From Rhizobium sp. Root1212 (GTDB lineage: Bacteria; Pseudomonadota; Alphaproteobacteria; Rhizobiales; Rhizobiaceae), in the NCBI RefSeq assembly GCF_001424985.1, contig NZ_LMDA01000012.1:62001-126000 (forward strand): a DNA stretch of 64,000 nt. The letters are read 5' to 3'. A program made the translations under genes and the position numbers. Under the pieces are notes generated by a model. The model did no database searches. It was not told where the DNA came from and was given only the letters and a program-made list of their open reading frames with translations. Below, piece by piece: positions 35,930-45,625 of this stretch. The stretch's first letter is position 1. Every line of letters starts with the position of its first letter.

Positions 35930-37834
35930 TCAGCTTACCTCGTCGCTGTACCAGAAGGTATCCGGCATGTAGACGCCGAGATAGGAGGTGGGTTCGAAGG
36001 CGTAGAATCCCTCCGCCGGCACGTTCTGCAGCCGCGCCGACCGCAAGAGCGGCTGCAACGTTCCGTTGCCGATGCCGATCGAAAAGACCTGGTCCGTATA
36101 GATCGATAGCATCGCATGCCAGATGCGGGTCTTTTCCGATGTCTCGGCGGTGTGGCGCCATTCCTCGAGCAGGGCCGAAAGCTGGCGCACTTCCTCGATG
36201 TCGGGCTTGCTGGCCATGGTGTCGCCGGACAGGAAGTTCAGCCCCCAGGCCGGCCATTGCAACTGGTCGTCCATGGTCGGCGCAAGCTGGGAAGGGTTCA
36301 TCTCGGGCGTCGGGATGCCGTTTTCCATGCCAAACCACATGGACATCATAACTTCGCCGCCAAGCGCCCTGTTGGTCATGACCTCGCGCTGCGAGGTCTT
36401 GATGAACAGCGGAATCCCAATGCTGCGCCAGTGGTCGGTGACGAGTTCGAGCACATCGGTTTCCAGTGTGCTTTCGCCGGCGGTTTCCACCACGATCTGG
36501 GCGACGCGGCCGTCGGGAAGCAGGCGCATGCCGCTGCTGTCGCGTTTGTCGAGGCCGATTTCATCCAAAAGCGCATTGGCCTTGTCGGGATCGAAATTGG
36601 CCCAGGCTTTGGCGTATTCCTCCTTGTAGAGCACGCTTTCCGGCAACGGCGAATCCGCGACTTCGCGTCCAAGCCCGTAGAAGATGACCATGTTGATCTC
36701 GTGCCGGTTGATCGCCAGCGACAACGCCCGGCGGAAGCGGGCGTCGATGATGAACTTGCGCCAGACCTGGTCGCCGACGTTGAGATTGGGCAGCAAGGTG
36801 ACACGCGCGCCGCGCGAGTTCTTCCAGAGATTGACCTTGACCGGATAACGCTTCTCGGCCTCCTTCAGGAAGCTGTAATCGACGAAATCGATGCCGTTGG
36901 CCTGCAGGTCGGCCTCGCCGGCGCCGGTCTTGGCGGCGATGATGTTGGACGAGCTGACGTTCAGAACGAAGCGGTCGACATAGGGAAGCTGCAGGCCGTT
37001 TTCATCGACGCGGTGGAAATAGGGATTGCGCTCGAAGATGAATTGCTCGGCCGGTGGCGCCGTCCTGTTGCGCCAGGGATCGAGCGTCGGCAGATCGGGG
37101 TTTTCCGGCCGGTAGGTGCGCGACATCTTGATGTGCAGGTCGGCCCATTTCTTGACCCGCTGTTCTTTCATCAGCGCCGCGATGCGGAAATCGTCCTGAT
37201 ATTTCTTGTGGAACTGCCACATGTAATGGAACGGCAGCACCAGCGTCGCCGGCGATGCGGCGGCAAGATTGGGCAGGAAATCCGGGTTGGGGGTTTCCCA
37301 GGTATAGCGGACGGTGAGCGGGTCCAGCACCTCGAAGACCGGCGGCTTGCCGTCGGCGAGGAAATAGGTCGGCAGGCCGCCCTTGCGCAGGTCCTTGTTG
37401 AGGACCACGTCTTCCCAGACATACCGGAAGTCGTTCGAAGTGAGATTGGCGCCGTCCGACCATTTGTGGCCTTCGCGCAGCTTGAAGGTGAAGATGCGGC
37501 CTTCCTGGACATCGAAACTTTCGAGGATGTCGGGCTGCAGCACGAGGTTCTCGTCGTAGCCGACCAGCCGCGCATAGCCGTAGATCGTCATCAGCCGGAT
37601 GTCTTTCTGGCTGCCGATGATCATGCGAACGGTGCCGCCGTAGCGGCCGGGCTTGCGGCCCATGGCGGCGAGATTGACGACGCGCGGATTGACCGGTACG
37701 CGCTCGTTCAACCCCGGCAGGCGCTGGGCGCGCAGGTAGGGCCTGAGATATTCGGGTTCGATCATGCCGGCGCGCACCGCACCCGGCAGAAAAGCCGAGG
37801 CGAGCAGGCCGAGCGTCGTGCGTCTGGTGATCAT
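35930..37834 (-). CDS. Peptide-type ABC transporter substrate-binding protein (SBP_bac_5)
   Basis: This periplasmic binding protein is 634 residues long. It begins [20 protein letters not shown], an RR-containing signal that may use the Tat route, though the Tat consensus is incomplete. The body shows family-5 text: YARLVGYDENLVLQPDILES, FKLREGHKWSDGANLTSNDF, FIIDARFRRALSLAINRHEI and NFDPDKANALLDEIGLDKRD. It is longer than OppA/DppA and resembles the YejA-like large group. Its ATG overlaps the ATPase stop. The ligand could be a peptide, opine-like compound or modified sugar. Confidence 0.93.
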   Translation of the reverse strand: MITRRTTLGLLASAFLPGAVRAGMIEPEYLRPYLRAQRLPGLNERVPVNPRVVNLAAMGRKPGRYGGTVRMIIGSQKDIRLMTIYGYARLVGYDENLVLQPDILESFDVQEGRIFTFKLREGHKWSDGANLTSNDFRYVWEDVVLNKDLRKGGLPTYFLADGKPPVFEVLDPLTVRYTWETPNPDFLPNLAAASPATLVLPFHYMWQFHKKYQDDFRIAALMKEQRVKKWADLHIKMSRTYRPENPDLPTLDPWRNRTAPPAEQFIFERNPYFHRVDENGLQLPYVDRFVLNVSSSNIIAAKTGAGEADLQANGIDFVDYSFLKEAEKRYPVKVNLWKNSRGARVTLLPNLNVGDQVWRKFIIDARFRRALSLAINRHEINMVIFYGLGREVADSPLPESVLYKEEYAKAWANFDPDKANALLDEIGLDKRDSSGMRLLPDGRVAQIVVETAGESTLETDVLELVTDHWRSIGIPLFIKTSQREVMTNRALGGEVMMSMWFGMENGIPTPEMNPSQLAPTMDDQLQWPAWGLNFLSGDTMASKPDIEEVRQLSALLEEWRHTAETSEKTRIWHAMLSIYTDQVFSIGIGNGTLQPLLRSARLQNVPAEGFYAFEPTSYLGVYMPDTFWYSDEVS

Positions 37835-39738
37835 GGCACCAACTCCCTGACATCGGCATTCCGGCGGGCAAGCACGAAATGGCCGCCGCCGAGATCGGCG
37901 GCCGCGAGCGCCTGTTCGTCGCCGTCATTGCGGAAGGTGGGGCTCCAGTTGCGCATATCGGAGGCGCCACCCGTGTTCAGCGTATCGAAATCCAGCGGCC
38001 GGTCGAGATCGGGGAAGGGCACGGCCGCCAGCAGCGAACGGGTATAGGGGTGGACCGGCGCGCGCATCAGCGTTTCGCGCGGCGCAATCTCCACGATCCG
38101 CCCGGCGCACATGACCGCGATACGATCGGCCATGTAGTCGACGACGGCGAGATTGTGGGAAATGAACAGGTAGGTGAGCCCAAGTTCGGACTGCAAATCC
38201 TTAAGCAGATTGAGGATCTGCGCCTGTACGGAAACGTCGAGCGCCGAGACCGGCTCGTCGCAGATCAGGAGTTCCGGCCCGAGCGCCAGCGCGCGGGCGA
38301 TGCCGATGCGCTGCCTCTGGCCGCCGGAGAAGCTGTGCGGATAGCGGTTCATATGCCGCTGGTCGAGGCCGATCGCCTTCAGGAGCCCCTTGACCGATTC
38401 AGAGCGCGACTTGCCACTGCCGCGATCGTGGATTTCGAGCGGTTCGCTCAGAATGTTCTGGATCGTCATGCGCGGCGAGAGCGACGAAACCGGGTCCTGG
38501 AAGACCATCTGCATTTTCGTGCGCAGCTTCTGCAGTTCGTCGCCCTGAGCCGCCAGCACGTCGATCGGGCCATCGCTGCTCGACAGCATCACCGAGCCGG
38601 AATCCGGTGTCACCGCACGCATCAAAATCTTGCTGACGGTGGTCTTGCCGCAGCCGCTTTCGCCGACGAGGCCGAGGCATTCGCCGCGGCGGATGTCGAA
38701 GCTGACGCCATCGACAGCCTTGTGCGGCTGGTTGTCGGCCTTGGAGAACCAGCTCGACTTGCGGGTCGTGAAGGTCTTGGCGATATCGCGCACCGAGAGC
38801 AGCACGTCCGATTGCAAGTGGAGCGGCGATTTCGGCTCGGCCGGAACCTTGCGGCCGAGCAGGCTGCCGGCATCGACGGAAACCTCGCGCAGCGCCTTCA
38901 GCCGTTCGCCGGGCTTCATGTCGAAATGCGGAACGGCGGCCATCAGGCCCTTGAGATAGGGGTGCGACGGATTGCGGAAGATGGCATCGACCGGGCCGGC
39001 TTCCATGATCTCGCCATGGTAGATGACCACGACTTCATCGGCGACATTGGCGACGACGCCGAGATCGTGGGTGATCAGGAGCATCGCCATGTTGAGCTGG
39101 GTCTGCAGATCGCGCAGCAGCTTCAAAATCTGCGCCTGGATGGTCACGTCGAGCGCTGTGGTCGGCTCGTCGGCGATGAGCAGCGAAGGCTGGCAGATCA
39201 GCGCCATGGCGATCATGGCGCGCTGGCGCATGCCGCCGGAAAGCTCGAACGGATACATATCGAAGGCGCGCGAGGGCTTCGAGAAGCCGACGAGGCCGAG
39301 CATTTCCTCGCTGCGGCTGCGGCGTTCCTTCGCGCTCATGTCGGTGTGGATTTTCAGGGATTCCGCGATCTGGTTGCCGATCGTGTGGAGCGGCGACAGC
39401 GAGGTCATCGGCTCCTGGAAGATCTTGCCCATGCGGTTGCCGCGCAGTTCCCGGATCTGGGCGCCGTCGCGCGGCATAGCGAGGACATCGACCGGGCCGC
39501 CGGGCATTTTCGGGTCGCAGAAAAGAATCCGGCCCGTGGCCGTCGCCGTCCGGGGCAGGATGCCCATGACAGCCTGGCTTATGACCGATTTTCCTGAACC
39601 GCTCTCGCCGACCAGCGCCGTCACCTTGCCGGGCAGCACCCGGAGGCTTGCCTTGCGTACCGCATTGATCTCGCCGCCCAGCATGGCGAACGAAATGCTC
39701 AGATCTTCGATCCGCAACAGGTCTGCGCCTGTATCCAT
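37831..39738 (-). CDS. Fused double-domain ABC ATPase for peptide-type transporter (DppD-DppF-like)
   Basis: Two complete ATPases are in one 635-residue chain. Domain 1 has GESGSGKS (44-51), [22 protein letters not shown] and THD. Domain 2 has GESGCGKT (359-366), [29 protein letters not shown] and SHN. Each is followed by the oligopeptide-binding HPY motif ([30 protein letters not shown]), so this serves the peptide/nickel-type importer encoded next. It is the first gene of the four-gene operon, and its message reads ATPase, binding protein, permease, permease, unlike dppABCDF. Confidence 0.94.
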   Translation of the reverse strand: MDTGADLLRIEDLSISFAMLGGEINAVRKASLRVLPGKVTALVGESGSGKSVISQAVMGILPRTATATGRILFCDPKMPGGPVDVLAMPRDGAQIRELRGNRMGKIFQEPMTSLSPLHTIGNQIAESLKIHTDMSAKERRSRSEEMLGLVGFSKPSRAFDMYPFELSGGMRQRAMIAMALICQPSLLIADEPTTALDVTIQAQILKLLRDLQTQLNMAMLLITHDLGVVANVADEVVVIYHGEIMEAGPVDAIFRNPSHPYLKGLMAAVPHFDMKPGERLKALREVSVDAGSLLGRKVPAEPKSPLHLQSDVLLSVRDIAKTFTTRKSSWFSKADNQPHKAVDGVSFDIRRGECLGLVGESGCGKTTVSKILMRAVTPDSGSVMLSSSDGPIDVLAAQGDELQKLRTKMQMVFQDPVSSLSPRMTIQNILSEPLEIHDRGSGKSRSESVKGLLKAIGLDQRHMNRYPHSFSGGQRQRIGIARALALGPELLICDEPVSALDVSVQAQILNLLKDLQSELGLTYLFISHNLAVVDYMADRIAVMCAGRIVEIAPRETLMRAPVHPYTRSLLAAVPFPDLDRPLDFDTLNTGGASDMRNWSPTFRNDGDEQALAAADLGGGHFVLARRNADVRELVP

Positions 39739-39934
39739 CCCCGTTTATTCTCCGTTCCGTCTTCTTGGCCGCGGCAAGCGGCAGAGGCCTTATGGCCTTC
39801 TTGTCTTTAACGAAACTAGCCTACGGTCATGTGACTGTCCATGACCGCTCACCGGAATTAAGACAGGCATCCGGGATCGCCGCGGAACCTTATGGTTTGC
39901 GGGCTTTCGGAGAGGATGCGGATGCGTTTTTTCC

Positions 39935-41281
39935 CTATTGCAAAAGCTTGTTCCACAGGCTGCCGCCCCGCGGGCGGCGGGTATTGTGATAGAGCAGCAT
40001 CACCTGCTCGGCTTCGGAGCGGGTTTCGAGCGCGCCGTTCAGCATGGCTTCCGCGCTATCGAGCTTCAGGTGGGCTTCGCTGGGGGTGAGCAGCGTCACC
40101 TTCTGGCGCACGCCGCGCAGCTTCTCGTCGCCGAGCGTTTGCCAGTCTCCGCCGCAATAGCCGGCGAAGGACTGGCTGGCGACGATCGGAATGTTGTATT
40201 TCTTCGTCAATCCCTGCAGGCGCTGCACCTCGTTGACGGCGGAGCCGAAGGCGGAAAAGGTCAGCCGGTCCTTCAGTCCGACATTGCCGAACATGACATT
40301 GCCGACATGCAGGCCGATGCCGTAGTGGATTTCACCAAGGTTGCGGCCGCGCCTCTTGTCGTTGAGCTGGGCCATGCGGGCCGTCGCCTGGCGCACCGCG
40401 TTCATGGCGGTGTGGACCGCGACCTGCGAGGGCTCGCGGTGGCGGCCGCAAGGGTAGACGGCGAGGAAGCCGTCGCCGAGGAAGCTCAGGATTTCGCCGC
40501 CGTCGCGGTTGAAGGGTGTTGCGATTGCATCGAAGAACTCGTTGAGCGTATCGATATAGACCTGCCGTCCCTCCCGCTCCGCCAGCATCGTCGACTGGCG
40601 CATGTCGGCCATGACGAGGGCGGCGCGGATGGTTTCGCCATCGCCGCGGCGGATCTGGCCGGAGAGCACGCGCTTGCCGGAATTGGCGCCGAGATAGGTG
40701 GTCAGCATGTTGTCGGCGAGCTTGCCGAGCACCGCCATCTTGGCGGCAACCGCAAGGCTGTTCTGGATGCGCAGCAGCGCCTCGATGATATCGTCGCTAA
40801 AGCCGCCCGGCGCATCCGTCGACCACGAGCCGATCATGCCCTGGCCGGAGGCCTCGCCGAAGGATTGCACGAAGGCGATGTAATCGGTCGTACCCATCGC
40901 CTTCAACTCTTCGAAGATCGGGAATTCGTCCGGCGTCTCCGGCGTGATCTGGCGGCGCAGGTGCTCGAGGCTGTTGCTGAGCAGATAGTAATAGGGGCTT
41001 TTCAGGAAGCGGTTGGAATCGTCCTCATGCTCGCCGGCGCGATAACCTTCCACCGTCACGCCCTGGCCGCGCAGCCAGGTGAAGCCCAGCGCATCGTAAA
41101 GCGGATGCAGCATGGAAAAGCTCAGGTGGATACGGTTGAGCGGCAGGCCCGCCGCCGCAAGCCTTTCGCAAAAGCCGGTGACGACGGTTTCGAGATCGTC
41201 GCCGTTGAGGGCGCTCTGTTTCAGCCAGTGGGAAACGCGGTCGAGAAGGTGATTGGAAACATGGCTGTGGTGCATATTCAT
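39935..41281 (-). CDS. Class III nucleotide cyclase paralogue with altered purine-selecting residues
   Basis: The N-terminal 200 residues match the sensor-like domain of the cyclase at 13105-14340 (FCERLAAAGLPLNRIHLSFS). The C-terminal catalytic domain keeps the metal aspartates (VMADMRQSTMLAE; FLGDGFLAVYP) and the Asn/Arg pair (AVNEVQRLQGL). The purine-selecting Lys is Ser (EILSFLGD), and the following position reads LTFSAFGSAVN. So specificity or activity could differ from adenylate cyclases. Start ATG 41281, with a second ATG at 41275. It stands alone, divergent from the UDP-sugar dehydrogenase gene. Confidence 0.85.
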   Translation of the reverse strand: MNMHHSHVSNHLLDRVSHWLKQSALNGDDLETVVTGFCERLAAAGLPLNRIHLSFSMLHPLYDALGFTWLRGQGVTVEGYRAGEHEDDSNRFLKSPYYYLLSNSLEHLRRQITPETPDEFPIFEELKAMGTTDYIAFVQSFGEASGQGMIGSWSTDAPGGFSDDIIEALLRIQNSLAVAAKMAVLGKLADNMLTTYLGANSGKRVLSGQIRRGDGETIRAALVMADMRQSTMLAEREGRQVYIDTLNEFFDAIATPFNRDGGEILSFLGDGFLAVYPCGRHREPSQVAVHTAMNAVRQATARMAQLNDKRRGRNLGEIHYGIGLHVGNVMFGNVGLKDRLTFSAFGSAVNEVQRLQGLTKKYNIPIVASQSFAGYCGGDWQTLGDEKLRGVRQKVTLLTPSEAHLKLDSAEAMLNGALETRSEAEQVMLLYHNTRRPRGGSLWNKLLQ

Positions 41282-41552
41282 CGCTTCGGTCGTCTTTCTG
41301 ATGCAAACGGAAACGGGCACGTTGCCGCCAGAAAACGGCGACCGGACAGGGATGCGGGAGGCCCCTCACCATTTTCATATAGGCACCGCAAAAGCCGAAA
41401 ACCAGATTTCGGTATGGTAATTTTACCGGATATCGACCGGGGCGCCGTAAGCCCCTGAATTGCCTTGTCTTGACACCCGGTCAATTTATCCTCAACTGAC
41501 GACCGTCGAAGTCCGCCTCCTGTCTGGGGGCGCCAAGCCGAGATGAGCCCCT

Positions 41553-42914
41553 GTGAGCACCCCCTTGAATACCCCCGAGACCAGCCCGATTTTCCAGAGC
41601 CTTCATGACGGCATTATCGGGCGATCAGCCCATGTCGGCGTCATCGGCCTCGGCTATGTTGGCCTGCCGCTGGCCATGACCGTGGCGCGCGCCGGCTTTC
41701 CGGTCACCGGCTTCGATATCGACCCGCAGAAGATGGTGGCGATCGAGGCCGGCCGCTCCTATATCGAGGCGGTTTCGGACGAGGTGCTGACCGCAGAGAC
41801 GCGGGCCGGGCGCTTCCGGGCGACCGACGATTTCGGCGGTCTCGGGGCTTGCGACGTCATCGTCATCTGCGTGCCGACGCCGCTCACCCGCCATCGCGAT
41901 CCCGATCTGTCCTTCATCGTCAAGACATCCAAGGCGATCGCCGCCACGCTTCGGCCGGGGCAGTTGATCGTGCTCGAATCGACTACCTATCCCGGCACGA
42001 CCGACGAGGTGGTCCGGCCGATCCTCGAAAAGACCGGCCTTGTTTCCGGTCGCGATTTCTATCTCGGCTTTTCGCCGGAGCGCGAGGACCCCGGTAACCG
42101 CGACTTCAAGACATCAAGCATTCCGAAGGTGGTGGCCGGCGACGGGCCGGCGGCTTCCACTGTGGCGACCGCCTTTTACGCGGCCGCCGTCGACAAGGTG
42201 GTGCCGGTCTCCTCGACCGCGACGGCCGAGGCGGTGAAGCTGACGGAGAACATTTTTCGCGCGGTCAATATCGCTTTGGTCAACGAGTTGAAGGTCGTCT
42301 ACGAGGCGATGGGCATCGATATCTGGGAAGTGATCGACGCGGCCAAGACCAAGCCTTTCGGCTACATGCCGTTTTATCCGGGGCCGGGGCTCGGTGGGCA
42401 CTGCATCCCGATCGATCCCTTCTACCTCACGTGGAAATCGCGGGAATACGAGCTGCCGACCCGCTTCATCGAACTGGCCGGCGAGATCAATTCGGCGATG
42501 CCGCGCCATGTGATCGGCCGTCTGGCCGAGGCGCTGGACCGGCAGCTCGGCAAGGCGCTCAGCCGCTCGAAGGTGCTGGTCGTCGGCCTCGCCTACAAGA
42601 AGAACGTGCCGGATATCCGCGAAAGCCCGTCGCTGAAGCTGATCGAGTTGATCGAGGAACGCGGCGGCGCGGCCTCGTATCATGATCCCTTCGTGCCGGA
42701 AATTCCGAAGACGCGCGAATATCTGGCGCTAAAGGGCCGCAAGTCGGTGCCGCTCGATGCTGCGAACGTCGGCGCCTTCGATGCGGTGCTGATCGCGACC
42801 GATCACGACGATATCGATTATGCCGGTCTGGCCGAATGGGCGCCGCTGATCGTCGATACCCGCAACGCCTTCCAGCGCCGCGGTATCGTCAAGGACACGA
42901 TCGTCAAGGCGTAA
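41553..42914 (+). CDS. UDP-N-acetylhexosamine / UDP-glucose 6-dehydrogenase family protein (WbpA-like)
   Basis: This NAD-dependent dehydrogenase would oxidise C6 of a UDP-sugar to a uronic acid for surface polysaccharides. It has the NAD-binding VGVIGLGYVGLPLAMTVARA, the middle-domain STTYPGTTDE and FSPEREDPGN, and the catalytic Cys284 in GGHCIPIDPFYL. The FSPERxDPGN and PFYPGPGLGG text favours the UDP-GlcNAc/GalNAc (WbpA/TviB) branch over UDP-glucose dehydrogenase. The start is GTG at 41553. The 3' end overlaps the convergent DUF3095 gene by 11 bp. It may supply a sugar for the glycosyltransferases in this window. Confidence 0.92.
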   Translation: MSTPLNTPETSPIFQSLHDGIIGRSAHVGVIGLGYVGLPLAMTVARAGFPVTGFDIDPQKMVAIEAGRSYIEAVSDEVLTAETRAGRFRATDDFGGLGACDVIVICVPTPLTRHRDPDLSFIVKTSKAIAATLRPGQLIVLESTTYPGTTDEVVRPILEKTGLVSGRDFYLGFSPEREDPGNRDFKTSSIPKVVAGDGPAASTVATAFYAAAVDKVVPVSSTATAEAVKLTENIFRAVNIALVNELKVVYEAMGIDIWEVIDAAKTKPFGYMPFYPGPGLGGHCIPIDPFYLTWKSREYELPTRFIELAGEINSAMPRHVIGRLAEALDRQLGKALSRSKVLVVGLAYKKNVPDIRESPSLKLIELIEERGGAASYHDPFVPEIPKTREYLALKGRKSVPLDAANVGAFDAVLIATDHDDIDYAGLAEWAPLIVDTRNAFQRRGIVKDTIVKA

Positions 42915-44073
42915 CAGCGGCGGAAAGGCCTTTCTTCAGCCGGCTTGCAGCCACAGCATAACCGCCGGCTGCACCGTCGATGAAGTGCATGTGGTCGTTG
43001 CTCAGCGGCGTCGGCACGAGGCAGGTCATCAGCGCGGTGTCCTGCCGATGCAAACCGTAGCGGCAGATGCCGGCATCGGCGGCCTGCTGCAACCGCGCCT
43101 CGATGCGCGCGCGGCGGGCCGGGTCGATATCGACCGTCATCTTAAGGCCGTCGTCGAACTTGCGGAAATCGGAATTGCGGCCGACGTCGCGGCGATATTG
43201 GGCGGGGTCGAAGCTGCCGAGCTTGCGCCTCATGCGGAAGGCCGTGATCAGCAGCGTATACTGGGCGATGATGAAGAGCTTTTGCCACAACCGTCGCCCT
43301 TTCGGCGCCTGCGCGCGAGCTTCTGCGTCAAGGCCGGCATGGGAGAGGCCGAGTTCGGGGCCGCTTTCGCCAATTGGATGGCCCTCGCGCTCCTCGCCGC
43401 CGACCAATGCGACGATATCCTGCACGAGCGCGGTGAAGTTTTCGGTCGTCGCGGCTGCGCCGGGCAGGGCGATGATCGAGACGATTTCGCCGTGGCGGGA
43501 CTGGATCGGGTTCCAGCGGCAGGAGAGGCCGGTGAGATCCGGCCGCACGCCGGCCGGGGCGGAGGGCACGCTGTAGAGGCCTTCCTTCATCCGCGCTTCC
43601 GCCCAGCTTGCGCCGCCGCCGGAAAACATGGCGTAGGAGGCGCCGGGGCTGACCTGGAAGCGTGCCACCCGCACGTCGAGCCCTGCGTGATGGACATCGG
43701 CGACGGGCACCAGGGCGGCGCGCAATGTCAGGTCAAGCTCCTCCCGCACCCAGACCTGGACGGCGGCCAGCGCCCCCTCGGCAAGACCGGCATTGCCCGG
43801 CGGGATCGCCACCAGTGCGCCATCGCCGCCGAAGACGAAGGGCAGATCGTGCTGGCCGACGGCATTGAGTATCGCGGAGATGACGCTCGCGCCGGCCATG
43901 TTCACCGCTTTGTAGCGGCCGCTTTCGATCGCGCCTGTAGAATCGACGATATCGGCGGTGGCAAGCGTCCAGTCTTCCGGCAGCGCATGGTAGTTGGCCG
44001 TATCGGCCACGCCTTCGAAATCGGTGAAGACGGGAAGCGAGCGGAAGAACGTGTCGGTGGACGGCTGGGTCAT
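42904..44073 (-). CDS. DUF3095 family protein, cyclase-like
   Basis: The N-terminal half reads WTLATADIVDSTGAIESGRY and later FVFGGDGALVAIP. These two blocks echo the first and second metal-binding aspartates of class III cyclase/GGDEF folds. I recognise the overall protein as DUF3095, which lacks a known function. The remainder includes a helical region (RLWQKLFIIAQYTLLITAFR) and a C-terminal domain (KFDDGLKMTVDIDPARRARI). No Asn/Arg transition-state pair is evident, so nucleotide binding without cyclisation is possible. Its ATG lies 144 bp from the start of a divergent methyltransferase gene. Confidence 0.8.
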   Translation of the reverse strand: MTQPSTDTFFRSLPVFTDFEGVADTANYHALPEDWTLATADIVDSTGAIESGRYKAVNMAGASVISAILNAVGQHDLPFVFGGDGALVAIPPGNAGLAEGALAAVQVWVREELDLTLRAALVPVADVHHAGLDVRVARFQVSPGASYAMFSGGGASWAEARMKEGLYSVPSAPAGVRPDLTGLSCRWNPIQSRHGEIVSIIALPGAAATTENFTALVQDIVALVGGEEREGHPIGESGPELGLSHAGLDAEARAQAPKGRRLWQKLFIIAQYTLLITAFRMRRKLGSFDPAQYRRDVGRNSDFRKFDDGLKMTVDIDPARRARIEARLQQAADAGICRYGLHRQDTALMTCLVPTPLSNDHMHFIDGAAGGYAVAASRLKKGLSAAVTP

Positions 44074-44217
44074 GGGAACAGGCTAGCGTATCGGCGGGGA
44101 AACAGGAATCGCTTTTGCGTGATGTGGTCGCGCTTATTGTATTGGGCGCAAGCGGCTCGACCCGCAACCGCGATGCGTGTTAAGCGATCGACATTGCAGC
44201 AACCGGAATGAGTGCGA

Positions 44218-44697
44218 ATGAGCCGTCTCGATAGTTTCATCCGTCGCCTGAGCGCGCAGCGCGACGTCCTCAACCACATCAGCGAAGAGGTCAGGGGGAA
44301 GGACGGCGTCATCCTCGAAATCGGGCTCGGCAACGGTCGCACCTTCGATCACCTGCGCTCGCTGTTTCCCGGCCATCGCATCGTCGCTTTCGACCGGGCA
44401 ATCGGTTCCCATTCGTCGTCCACGCCGCCTGCCGAAAACCTCGTCATCGGCGAAATCCGCGAGACGGCGCAGCCCTATGTCGGGGCCAATGCCGCGCTCG
44501 TCCATGCCGATATCGGCACCGGCTATGACGACAAGGATGCAATCACGCTGACATGGCTGCCGCAGCTTGCCGCTGGTGCGCTCGCCACGGGCGGCATCGC
44601 GGCCTCCGGCCTGCCGCTGGAGCATCCCGATCTCGAAGCCCTGCCGCTGCCGGCGACAGTCGATGCGGGCCGTTATTTCCTTTATCGCAAGCGCTGA
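44218..44697 (+). CDS. Small class I SAM-dependent methyltransferase
   Basis: This 159-residue protein has the SAM-binding motif ILEIGLGNGRTFDHLRSLFP followed by the acidic end of the second strand (IVAFDRAIG) and a late LTWLPQLAAGALATGG. It is compact and lacks a target-recognition domain, so it probably methylates a small molecule or protein. Start ATG 44218 has CGGAATGAG upstream; a GTG at 44212 is the alternative. It is convergent with the FkbM-type methyltransferase and shares no bases with it (ends adjoin exactly). Confidence 0.8.
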   Translation: MSRLDSFIRRLSAQRDVLNHISEEVRGKDGVILEIGLGNGRTFDHLRSLFPGHRIVAFDRAIGSHSSSTPPAENLVIGEIRETAQPYVGANAALVHADIGTGYDDKDAITLTWLPQLAAGALATGGIAASGLPLEHPDLEALPLPATVDAGRYFLYRKR

Positions 44698-45564
44698 TCA
44701 GGCAAACAGGAACAGGTCGAACTGTTCCTCGCCAACCGGGATATCGCTGACCTTCATCGGCGTCTGCTCGTCCTCACGGAAGACGATGCAATCCTCGTAG
44801 TGGCGGGCAAGCTCCGCCACGAAGGCCACCGTGCCCTCGCGGCCGTAGAAGGTCGGCGAAAACTCCATGTAGAGCGGCACCCGCCGGGCCATCAGCGCCT
44901 GCATCGAGCGGCAGGCGACGGGCTCGTAGCCTTCGATATCCATCCAGACGAGGCCGACCGCACCCTCGCTGAAACCGGCCTCGCGTAGGATCGTGCCGAC
45001 CGGGCGCACCGGCACCTTGATCTCGCGGTCGCTGGCGCTCTGGCGGATGGCGCTGCTCTTGCCGAAATTGGCCTGGTGCTGGAAGAAGGCGATCTCGCCT
45101 TCGGTTTCGCCGGCGGCGCAATTGACGGCCGATATCTGCGATGAAAGCCCGTTCTGGGCGATGTTGGTTTCCAAGAGTTCGAAATTGCGCGGATCGGGCT
45201 CGACGCTGACGATGTGCCGGAACGCCTTGGCCAGCGCGAAATAGATTGTCTGGGTGCCGATATTGCCGCCGAGTTCGAGCAGCACCTTGTCGTCACCGAG
45301 CAATGATTTCTCTTTCAAAATCGTCAGCAGCCGGTCGACGTGGTCGCGCTCGAAATGACCCTTGCGATAGATTTTCCGGCCGACATAGTCGTGCGGCGAA
45401 AAAGTCATGACGTGGTCGCCGCAATCGGCGGTCATTGTGATGACGCGGGGGCTGATCGAGGCGACCAGCATCTCGCGGCCGATGCGGGTGTTGAGCAGGC
45501 GCCGGGCGGTGCGGTTGCGCCACTTGCGCAGCGTCTTGCGCAACAGCTCGGTCGTCTTCGTCAT
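44698..45564 (-). CDS. FkbM-family methyltransferase
   Basis: This is a SAM-dependent O-methyltransferase like those acting on hydroxyls of sugars or polyketides. It contains VLLELGGNIGTQTIYFALAK (motif I), IVSVEPDPRNFELLETNIAQ (the acidic residue binding the SAM ribose) and the FkbM hallmark VGLVWMDIEGYEPVACRSMQ. The basic N-terminus is Arg/Lys rich. Probably cytoplasmic. Its proximity to the UDP-sugar dehydrogenase and to glycan genes suggests a methylated surface sugar, but there is no operon link. Confidence 0.88.
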   Translation of the reverse strand: MTKTTELLRKTLRKWRNRTARRLLNTRIGREMLVASISPRVITMTADCGDHVMTFSPHDYVGRKIYRKGHFERDHVDRLLTILKEKSLLGDDKVLLELGGNIGTQTIYFALAKAFRHIVSVEPDPRNFELLETNIAQNGLSSQISAVNCAAGETEGEIAFFQHQANFGKSSAIRQSASDREIKVPVRPVGTILREAGFSEGAVGLVWMDIEGYEPVACRSMQALMARRVPLYMEFSPTFYGREGTVAFVAELARHYEDCIVFREDEQTPMKVSDIPVGEEQFDLFLFA

Positions 45565-45625
45565 GCGTCAGGCTCGTGTTTCGATGCGGATATCGCCTTT
45601 GAGCACGATCGCGCGCGAAACGCCA

